In this document: positions 50,901-62,900 of the stretch, piece after piece
How positions within the stretch are numbered: the stretch's first letter is position 1
How the letters are laid out: the number at the start of each line of letters is the position of its first letter
DNA from: Arcuatula senhousia
Taxonomy: Eukaryota > Mollusca > Bivalvia > Mytilida > Mytilidae
NCBI GenBank assembly: GCA_963971305.1
Contig: OZ020306.1
Span: forward strand, 52,798,686-52,862,685
DNA: 64,000 nucleotides
Direction: 5' to 3'
Translations under genes and position numbers: made by a program
Notes under the pieces: model-generated
Database searches by the model: none
What the model was told of the DNA's origin: nothing
What the model saw: the letters and a program-made list of their open reading frames with translations, nothing else

Positions 50901-53900
50901 TAATGTAACAGTCATTATATATCAAATTTGTTTTATTTTAGCCCCTTTTGGCCCTGTTTTTCTAAAACAGTTAGGGCAAGAAACCCTAAATGAAACACCA
51001 ACCTTCCTATAGTAGTTAGAAACATCATATTAACAATTATATTAATATTTTATAACAATTGGTCAACCACAACTCAAGTTATTGTACAGAAACCAGATGT
51101 CTACACATGTCAACAATGCCATAATTCTATATTGAAGATGAATATCATTACTTACTTCCAATCACATTAAGTGTTCCTTGTTGACTCTGACCAGTCCCAA
51201 CACTATTGACAGCATAACAGATATATCTAGCCTGATCAGATGTGTCCACATTCAGAATCCTAAGTGACGGGGAAGTTACTGAGCCATCGGCATATTTGGC
51301 TGTGTTGGTCATATCAATGGTGACAGCAGCATTGTTTGCACCAGTGACTTTTTGCCAGTAGACATTTGTGGCAGCTGGATTGGCAGAGACAACACATCCA
51401 ATGGTGACATCAGTTCCATAGTTGGCATTAATATTGGTTTGTGTAAGCGTTACACTTGGGGTTGCTGGAAAAATAGGAAAAGAATATATTAACTCATAAT
51501 CTGGTTTTTAATGATTAAACAACACTCATTATTTTTTTAATTGAACCTTATTTTTTTATTTTCCAGTTTCTGCAAAGGTTAAGCAGAAAAGAAAAGATCA
51601 AGTTCAATAAAAAATTGTGGAATTGAACCATCAACAGCGATGTTATCTCATACGATCTATGATTCATCTGATAAGAAAGGCTATTTCAAAATGAATTGAG
51701 ATGAATACAAGAGTCCAAAAATGTACCAATTTTGATAGACAAAATCTGAGCTGAGCAAAGAATACAGCTTAATTCAGATTGAAAGACCATGATATAAAAC
51801 TGAACTTCTATTCCCAGAAGCTAATAATAATTATTAATAATATTTTAAGTTATTTTGAATATATAATAAAACAAAAAAGATTCTAACGGACATAATGCCC
51901 CATCTCCAAACATTTGGGATGGACAGACAGACAGACGGACAAATGGACCCAAACACTATATGCCCCCCTACTTTCGTAGATGGGGCATAAAAATATAAAT
52001 AATGTTTCTTCAAAAATATCCCTCTACAATATATAAGTTTTGTATACATAACCCTTTAAGTGCTTGTGCATTTTTCATTACCATATATTTCCTTTACATA
52101 TTTTTGCCTCCATTTATAGAAGAACTTAAATCATCAAGCTATTGTTGTGCAGTATAAATTTAAGCATTTACAAGCAGCTTAAGCTAAAAGATTTTCTAAA
52201 AGTAAAGAAAAAAGCATATGTGTTGTGGGTCTACAATGAAGCATATATGCTTCAGAGAAAAAGATTCAGAAAAAGCAAACTGTTCTTAGAAAACAGAGAT
52301 AAGAACATGGTTCATGAAAACATTAAAATTTATTCATTAAACAATGTGAAAAATAATTTATATTTGTTTTGAGGAGAGATAGGATCGTGGTCAGATCAAT
52401 TTTGAAATCTGAAACTAAAGAAGAATTCTACTTCAAACCTTAAACTGAGCACCAACTTGTCTAAATCTGAGAAGAATATTATAAGGACATAAACTATTAT
52501 TTTTTTCATTCATTTTTTTATCTTTATGAGCTTAAACTCTTTTGCTTCTAAATAAGAAAACACAAGTCTTCAGTAAAAAAAGAAATATATAATTCAATTC
52601 CAATAATTATTGTTATTGCTTCTTATGGTTTTAAATATTAAAATTCAGACAAACACTCAAAACATGCCTCATTTTAACAAATACACACATCTACCAAAAT
52701 GGCAACTAAACATCTCTGTTTTAATACATTTACCTTAATATAAAAGCAAGCTCCTTCCTGATAAAATATGTGTGCATAGGATTACCTATAAATCTACATG
52801 AATACAATAAAATAGCAGCAATATAAATGATGATTACAGTGAAAAATCATTCACATTTAAAAAAATGTGCAAACACCCTTGATGTGCAGGTTTGTACTTA
52901 CTGCCGGTCACACTTAGGACAACACCTGTGCTCTGACCCGTTCCTACACTGTTTGTAGCATAACAATAATAGGTTCCTGAGTCACCAAAGGCAGCATTGC
53001 TAATAGTCAGAGATGGTGTATTGACTGTAGAGCCAGAATATTTGACTGCATTGGTGTTGATATCAGTCTCAGTACCACCAGTAACCTTCCTCCAGAAGAC
53101 ATTAGAGTGGGCAGGATCAGAGGTAACTTGACATGTCAGTGTGACACTACCTCCCACATCAACAGTGTAGGTAGGCTGAGGAACAGTAACCACTGGGACA
53201 TCTGTGATCAAAAAAGAAATCAAAATTAATCAAATATCCATACTATAAAGTTAACAATTCTTGAAAGTATTCCTTTTTAATTCTTCAAAGTTTCGAAAAT
53301 AGGAAGGTAGAGAGGTAAAAATGGGGCATTCCAAAGTGTGAAGTCTGAAAAGGCAGACAGTTCCTGCTCATTGAAACTCACTAAACCCTTATGACAAACC
53401 AACTTTTGTACTCATCTGAGAGATAGAAATCACATATTTGATCGTGAGCACATGATGTCTTTTACAAAAAAGTATGGACAACAATGAAGGAGCAACAAGT
53501 CCTTCAAGCTCAGTAGCTATATGTAAAATTTCAAAGTAACTTGTCAACCAGAACAGAAGTTATTATGTGAACAAGCAAAGAGTGGCAAATTTGGCCCCTT
53601 TTTGGCCAGTAATTTCCAAACCAAAAAAGGGTTTTTGATTTGAGTTGTGCATGTGGAATAGAAGTACATAATTTGGAAAAATCAAAATTTTTGGAGTTAA
53701 CATATGTGTTATAGTCCCATGTTCATTTACTCCATAATCTTTCATAATTTTTTTATGCTGTTCCAAGATAAATCTTATTTATCTAATACAGGGATTAATT
53801 GTAATCACTTTAAACACCAACGCAAAGGCCATATCAGGAAATGACAAATTTATGATTGGCAATTATTTCCACCATGGACAGTAACGTTGCTTTGCATGCG

Positions 53901-56900
53901 GTGCTTTTTTACACATCCAACCCCGAATTCAGCTGTAAAACAGTCAACATACCGGTAATGTTTTTTCAACACAAATATGATGTTATTTGGTGATGTGTAT
54001 GTTGGTACAATAACATATTTGTCATGCAGGATGGAAAATGTTTTAACATCAGCTTTGTTGAAAATGGATCATAGATAGAGGACATTGAGTCCTGTAGAAG
54101 AATTGATTCTTTTCAAAATCAATGAGCTCACAGCTTTTACCCATTCTAACATCAAATATATTACATTTTTATGTTAATCTACCATATTTGCCCACACACA
54201 AAGTAGACCTAACTCAAAAAGAGTTTTTTTTAAATTTTACTGGAAAATTGAAAAAAAAAATCAGTTGATTTCAGTTTTCATACTGAAGCAATCAGGGAAA
54301 AGAGAGACAATCGGACAAATAACATGAAGATCACAAATGTATTACACAAGAACTTTCCACCTTTTTATTGCGGGTACAAAAACAAGTTGTAAAAGAAATA
54401 AGTGCTTTAAATTAATGTTTTTAAACATGTAACAGATCAGTTACAACAATATAGTAGATTTAGACTTCAGCCCAGGAAATTGAAACCAGGAGATTTTAAG
54501 TACCTTTTCAAAATTGCATTTCAAGGTTAATTGGGGGTGCTGGTGAGTTCCAAAAATATCAGACCTCATTCAATTATCCCCAACTGTTTGTACAAGTACC
54601 AGGTTAATTACTGCAATAATTTTTTTATTACCACTTTTTTTTTTGTTAAATAAACATCTACCTAATAAACAAGTCATTAAAACAAACAACTTTATGACTA
54701 AACAAATATCATAATAAAAATGTCAGTTAAATAGTTTCACAGATTCTAGGAGGTCTGTTTCATATTTGGATCTATTTCTCGAAATTGACACTCAAGGAAG
54801 GCTTTGTACAACGCTCTATGACAAACGTGATGACTTCAACTTTCCAATAGTTAACTTTCCCATTCTGTGTAGCAACATTTTCCGCTCCAGCATATGGAGT
54901 TTACGATTGATTTGTTATTCCAGAGCATGTGGGGAGTACAATGACTTCCTTGATAGAGTTACACGGCTGACAAGCAAATTGTTAACACAGGGGTACGTTG
55001 CTCCCAGGTTGTTGTCATCACTCAAGAAATTTTACGGACGACATCATGCGCTTGTATACAAATACGGGGTTTCTATCTCTCAGATGAGCACAGATGTTGG
55101 TTTGACATAGGGTTTTGTAATGTCATCCTTTCCGGATTTGACCAACACTTAATCGATCTTTGGCAACGTGACGGGTGTGCTATAGCAAGCAGGAACTGCT
55201 TACTCTTCCGGAGCACCTGAGTTCACTCTGGTTTCGACTTGAGTTTGTGTTGCTGAATGCGGTTTTGTTGTTATGTGTGTGTGTTTTATGTTGTTATGTT
55301 TGTGTGTGTTTTATGTCGTTATGTGGTTTGTTTTTTTGTGATGATTTTTTTGTCTGCCGGTTTTGTCTTTGTCTTTACGGTTTTATGATACTGATTACCC
55401 CTTTGGTACACCTTTGCTTCTTTCAGAGGAGTTGGGTCACAACTGTAATCACAGATGGACAGACTGCAACTTTGTTATGTGGGGTATAATTACCCCTTTT
55501 TTAGTTCCTACAAGGCAAGAAAAAAGTGGAATTACAAAGCCTAACCTAAATTTGGAATTGGACTTACTTCCTACAACAGTTAGCTGAGTTGAAGTGCTTG
55601 TTCCTGTTCCAACACTATTAGTGACACGACAAGTGTAGCTACCCTCGTCACTCTCCTGGGCATCGTAAATAATCAGAGATGGAGATGACAATGTTGACCC
55701 TCCATACTTGTTGGTGGTAGAAGTATCTCCTATATCAACACCATCTTTCTGCCAACGCACTTGGGTGGCTGTAGGGTTTGCTGAGTATGAACATTGCAAG
55801 GTGACTGTTGACCCAGTGTTGGCAGAGTATTGTGGCTGGGGTACATTTACAGTGGGAATGCCTATGATAAAAAATAATCAAATTCTTGTCACACATTACA
55901 ATAACAAAATTTTAATCGCTATTTTTTACATTTTCTACAACAAAGAAACGACATACATTTTGTAACATTTATGTTACAATCAAGGAACACTATAAGTTAA
56001 TTCATATGTAATATTAAGTTAACAGAGATTATTCATTCCAAATGTCTTCATTTGTTTTTAAAAACCTTCAAACTCCTCAACAGCCGATATCAATTGTTCA
56101 GATACAATGAAAATAAATCATAATTACATTTTTTTCACACACTTAAGTTATTAACTAATTATAAAGAATAATTCTAATTCTAATATGCCATTTTTGTGTT
56201 TTCCCTTGGAACTATATAGCAAAACATTGTCAGAGTTCATGAGTGGTGTCTTTGATTATAGTCATGTTTCTGAGTTAACCATGTACATACTTCCAATAAC
56301 AGTTAAGAATGTCTGTTGACTCTGGCCTGTACCAACAGCATTTGTTGCCAGACACTTGTATCGTCCCTGGTCAGAGAGCATGGCATTACTGATGATCAGG
56401 GATGGTGCAGTTACCATGCTGCCAGAATATCTGCTGTTCGTCATGTCTACATCTGTTGCAATTCCATTGGCATCCACTCTTTGCCACAGGACAGATGTAT
56501 GGATTGGATTTGAGGATACTTGGCATTGCAGAGTTATAGAATTTCCAATGTTGACAGAATATTGTGTTGTTTGTACATTTACCACAGGAATGCCTACAGA
56601 ATTCAGACAAGATATAATTTGAACTTCAAATATGAGTTCAGATTTTATAAACATGCTAGATTTCTAGCTATGTATATTTTTTCAATAAATGTCAAGACAT
56701 ACAATAACTAACTAGTTTAGGTGATTGAATTCATATATAGTTGATGTCACTGCACTGACATATTGCAAACCTTAGTAAAGGTCTTAAAAATTTAAAACAA
56801 AACCAGGTTTTGCAATTTGCCATTTTTGATGTAATAGAAAAACCTATATACATGACTTTTGCTTTTTGAGTCAAATGTAATAATTGTTAAAGCATGATAA

Positions 56901-59900
56901 AATAATTGCTTTAAAATACATTAGGTTTACTTCTTTTTGACAGAAAGTCTTATAAAAATTGACAAAAATCATTTATATAGGATAATCTAGTTCTGCTGGT
57001 TAAAGCTCTATAGACCTAAAGGAAAAAAATAAAAGTTTTCATTAATGTAATAATGTTTGAAATTGTCATTTATATTATGGCAATGCAGAATCTAACATAA
57101 TGCAAGGTTGGAATAAAAACTCCCATAGAGGATAATTAAGTGGTCAAATTAATAAAAAACATAAAACCATTTCCAATATACTGACTTGCTCAGTGATAAA
57201 CCAAAACACACAATAAACTCACACCAAACACCTGTACTAAAAATATATAAGTAAATAACATTACACAAATTTTCAAAATCAACTAATGCACCTGAAGAAG
57301 TTCTAAAGTTCTATACTTGTTTGAATACATATCTTGTAAAAAATAATTACTCATTTTTAAGATTCAAATAAAAATAAAATAAATCTTTAAAAAACATTTA
57401 AGAAATCATTAGATTGCATGAATTCAGGGGAAATCTTTTTCTTTTAAATTTAGGATATTACATTCACATTAAAAACCTTAAATAAAAAAAATCACTTTTT
57501 AGGTCTTTCAGATTTGAAAAAGATTTGGACTTACTGCCAACAACACTTAGGAAAGTTTGTGCACTTTCTCCAGTGCCGACACTGTTTGTGGCATAACATT
57601 TATATGCTCCTGCATCGCTACTCTGAAGGTTGGAAATAACCAAAGATGGGCTTGATACTGTCATTCCTGTATATCTACTGTTTGCAGGAATATCAACAAA
57701 GTTTCCAGTAGTAGCCTTTCGCCAAAATACTTGTGTATGGGCTGGGTTGGCGTTAATGGTACACTGAATTACAACATTTTCTCCAATCGTGGCGCTGTAC
57801 TGAGCCTCACCAATGGTAACTACAGGGATATCTAGAAAGAGATTAATAAACATTGGTGTTAGCTTTTAAGCCAAAACAACATAGATTTTTAAGAAAAACA
57901 AAAATAAAAATAAACTTACAGTTAATAGTTATTAGTTATTCTTATCCAATATAATTCTTAAGATTGGTTTTGAATAATTTGCAATATATGGTTATCAGCG
58001 GCCAGTGGCAAGAAGCTGAGTCACAATTATGTTTCACATGTCTTTATAATCATTCATTTTCATTCTTATATGTAAAGTGCTATTATAAGTCTTGAATTGA
58101 CGTCCATCAGTTATAGCAAAATTCATTGCCTAGAACTTTGTCATAATTTCAATTGTTACATCTGTGATGGTTAACGTTGCTAGTAGTGTTTTAATTATTC
58201 ATAGTCAGCCTGCCTTGACATCAACATTTCTGTGTTAAGACCATTCAAAGCAGTTGAAAGACCTGTATAAATTTCAAAATTGGGAAAAAATCTCAGGCAT
58301 ACGTTTTCTATCCCAGGCATAGACTGGGTAGCAACAATTGCTAAAGATTACGAAAACTTAGCTAAAGTAGAACCAAACTTCTGTTCTCATTAACATGCTG
58401 CATTGTGGTACTTAATATTCATTGTTTATTGATATAAATAACAAAATATTTCAGATATATCTGCAAATTGGGCTGTAGCAATAGCTATGATTTCTGTTAA
58501 TCAACCAAATTGCAATTTGCAATTTGTAAAGTCTAAAAAAACACCCCAAAAATATAGGTCCAGCAAGTGTTTGATAGGTCCAGCATGTTACTCTTTTCTG
58601 CAGGACCTGATGTCTGGCAAGAGACAAAAAGATTTCGACAACTCTGATTTTTGATTAGCCAAAAAAAAACATGGACAGTGTTGCTTAAAATAGCCCAGGG
58701 GGTTCAGCCTACTGTTTTTGGCGTGTAAATCCAAAAGTAAAAGAGACAGAAAAAATCTTATGAAAACATCCTTCTGTACAAAAGTCTCCATGTGGTCAAA
58801 GTTGTAAGATGACTCCTTATAGGAGTAATGGCCCTTTAAAGGTAAAAAATGTTTAAAACAATTTTATTTGCCTATTGAATGGACAAGAATTGCAGATAGA
58901 AAAGTTATGTTGCTTGCATAAACTGTCAGCTCATTGAGCTCTACATAAGTCTCCATTGGGTCAAAGTTGTCAGATGACCCCTCATAAAGGTTCTTTCGTG
59001 GTTTTGCCCTATAGAATGAAAACTATTGAAGATAAAGAAAAGCTTTTTGCATTCAGAGTTCTAGTTCCTACATACTATGATAACTTACTTCCTACAACAG
59101 TCAAAGTTGTGGGAGAACTGACTGTAGTTCCTACATACTATGATAACTTACTTCCTACAACAGTCAAAGTTGTGGGAGAACTGACTGTAGTTCCTACATA
59201 CTATGATGACTTACTTCCTACAACAGTCAAAGTTGTGGGAGAACTGACTGTAGTTCCTACATACTATGATGACTTACTTCCTACAACAGTCAAAGTTATG
59301 GGAGAACTGACTGTAGTTCCTACATACTATGATAACTTACTTCCTACAACAGTCAAAGTTGTGGGAGAACTGACTGTAGTTCCTACATACTATGATGACT
59401 TACTTCCTACAACAGTCAAAGTTATGGGAGAACTGACTGTAGTTCCTACATACTATGATAACTTACTTCCTACAACAGTCAAAGTTGTGGGAGAACTGAC
59501 TGTAGTTCCTACATACTATGATGACTTACTTCCTACAACAGTCAAAGTTATGGGAGAACTGACTGTAGTTCCTACATACTATGATGACTTATTCCTACAA
59601 CAGTCAAAATTGTGGAAGAACTGACTGTAGTTCCTATATATTATGATAACTTACTTCCTACAACAGTCAAAGTTGTGGGAGAACTGACTGTAGTTCCTAT
59701 ATACATGTATTATGATAACTTACTTCCTACAACAGTCAAAGTTGTGGGAGAACTGACTGTAGTTCCTACAGCGTTTGTAGCCTGACAAGTGTAGGATGAT
59801 TGGTCAGAATTCTGAGCATTGTAAATGGTCAGAGATGGTACAGATAGACTTCCACCGCTGTATTTTGACGGGTTGTTGGTGACATCTATAGCAGTCAATG

Positions 59901-62900
59901 TTCCTGAGGCACTGACTTTGTTCCAACGTACAGCTGTAGCAGATGGGGTGGCAATAACTGTACATTGTAGGATGATTGGGTTTCCTAGGTTCACATTGTA
60001 TGCTGATGATCCTACAGTTACTTGTGGGACATCTATAATTAAAAACAATTCCATAATACATGTATAGTTTTGCAATGGTTAAAAAATAAAATATTTTTCT
60101 CAATAAAACTTAAGTTTAAACTTTGGATTCATTTAATTTCAAGGGAATCACCTTACCTAGTTTCCCCCAAAAGACTTTTTTAATTTTCTATCTTTGGGTT
60201 AACCAAAGTACATATGTATATCTTATTACATTCAATCTTTAGTTTGCTGCTGTAAGCAATAGCTTCTAAAGGGAAAATGTAATGTTACCATGAGACAATT
60301 TTAATTAACACTGTCTATTTAAAAACCTTCTATCATCACAAAACTATGCAGATGAAAAATTCCTGAAAACATGCACAACAACATATCGTTTACTTCTTCT
60401 TTACCCTTTACCAAGTTTTGTTAAATTCTGTACAGTGGTTTCAGAGGAGTTGCGCTCACAAACTGTGATCATAGACAGACCAGTCAGAAAGATTAAACCC
60501 TCTGTAACTTGTTGTGTGGGGCATAAGTATAAAGCGTTTTAAATGAAGGTCATAATAAAACTTCAACACAGGGATGATCAATCTCAAATGTCCAAGGAGA
60601 ATAGACAAAACAAGGCAAGTACATTTTGTACACACCAGAGAAATTGAGAATTGCAATGATCCTGAGTTTGTACAGGTATTTTGAGAAATGTGAACAAACA
60701 GACAAGGTATAATTTCTAAAATCCCTCTCCCATCTTGAGACTTGAAGGGTACAATTACAAGAATTTTTTAAGATGATCTGTAGTACTAACTTCCTATGAC
60801 ATTCAACTGTGTCTGCTGACTTTCACCACGTCCCACAATATTCTCAGCATAACATTTATAGACGGCACTGTCAGCTGAGTTGGCATTGAGAACTGTCAGG
60901 GATGGATTACCAAGGGTAACACCTGAGTATTTGTTAGTATCCATGGTGCTGGCCCTGATTTCTGTAGAGACACCATTTACAACCTTGGTCCAGTAGACTT
61001 GTGTTGCTGAAGGTGATCCTGTGACAGAGCAGATCAGTTGTATAGATTGTCCATAGTTAACATTGTAGATGTTCTGTGGAACTGTCACTTGTAGAATGTC
61101 TGTAAAATAAGAAAGTGGTAAATATAATGTATGTCAAAATTCTCAAGATTTAATCTCTACCCATGAAAAAGCACATGGAAAGGCAGAAAAAGTAGATCTG
61201 CAGATAATTGCTTGTGATATATCCCCTATTATAAGTTTGCCTTAAAAGATGGTCACCCCTGAACTTCTTTAAATCAAAGATTGTATGATTTGAGATGGAA
61301 ATGATAGATTATTTTCCACTTAATCAAATGACAAAAATAAAGCTATAGGTCTGTGTGTTTGTTTGAGATATATGACATCAAAAATTTGGCATGATATCAG
61401 AATCTTCTAGATTTTATATAACTTGAACTTTGTGAGGTTTTAGTGTAACCATCCTAGATGTGTAATATCTTTTATTATTCCATAAACAGCATGTAATGTG
61501 GGTAGGATCCAAAATAACAACATACAATACAGCATGCTGTATGAAGCTTGTTACCGAACATCAGCAACCTATGACATATGAAGGAGGTGTCATGTAATGT
61601 AACCAAAGACATACATAATGACATAGGTACAATCCCTTCTTCTTCCAAACAGGGGTACAATTTTCTTGAACAACATCCAGAACAACAGTCTATTATAATC
61701 ATATATAGAGGTTATTTAGTACTTACTTCCAGTGACATCAAGGTAACGGATAGCACTGGATCCTGTGCCTACAGCATTGGTGGCTGTACAGATATACCAT
61801 CCCTCATCACTATTTGAGGCCCCCAGAATGGTTAGAGATGGGTTGTTCATGTTTCCATTGTTGTATTGAGATTGGTCACTGACATCAAGGTTAGTTCTGG
61901 CACCATTGGCATCTTGGCGTTGCCACTGCACTGATGTGTGAGCAGGGTTTGATGTTATTGTACATGGTATGACAATATTCTGTCCGATTTCTACCTGGTA
62001 GTTATTTGGAATGGAAACTGTTGGTATGTCTTAAAAAAGGGAAAGATATCTCTTAAAAAAATTCAAAAGAAATTGTGTCTTTATCTAGACTTAGGCATCA
62101 ATAATGCTAATATGACAATTACAGTCAACAGAGCCATATTTAATATTTGCTATTCATGATCAATAGTTTTGAACTGTTAAAAATATCTAATACAATAGCT
62201 CATGCTTTAAGATCATAATTACACATTAGTAATTACACCTAAAACTTCATGAAAAAAATGGGTCAAAGACAGAAATGGCCGGATTTCGTTTAACAAGAAG
62301 TAGGTGAGCAACAGACCTGAAATCACATCCCACATTATGAGAGCCTATGTTGATGCTGCATACCAAATATCAAGAGGCTGTGATAAGTAGTTGCTAAGAA
62401 AACTGTTACTAAAATTTTCTACTATTGGACATTATTATAAAAAATTAACTAAGTTGGTAAACAGGAAGTAGATGAGGGACAGACCTGAAATCGCAACCTA
62501 CTTTATGGGACTTCACCCTGACACTGTATACCAAATATCAAGAGGCTGTGATTTATAGTTGCTGAGAAAACTGTTATGAAAATTTTCTACTATATTGGAC
62601 ATTATTGTCAAAAATTAACTAAGTCGGTAAACAGGAAGTAGGTGAGCGACAGACATGAAATCACATCCCACGTTATGGGACCCCACCCTGATGCTGTATA
62701 CTAAATATCAAGTGGCTGTGATTTATAGTTGCTGAGAAAACTTTTACGAAAATTTTCTACTATTGGACATTATTGTCAAAAATTAACTAAGTCGGTAAAC
62801 AGGAAGTAGGTGAGCGACAGACATGAAATCACATCCCACGTTATGGGACCCCACCCTGATGCTGTATACCAAATATCAAGTGGCTGTGATTAGTAGTTGC

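Noticed and set aside
58956..59624. Plus-strand 222-codon frame with 21-residue repeats
   Set aside because: It is the reverse side of the 63-bp minisatellite that copies an Ig exon end. The open frame follows from the unit being divisible by three and lacking stops in one direction.
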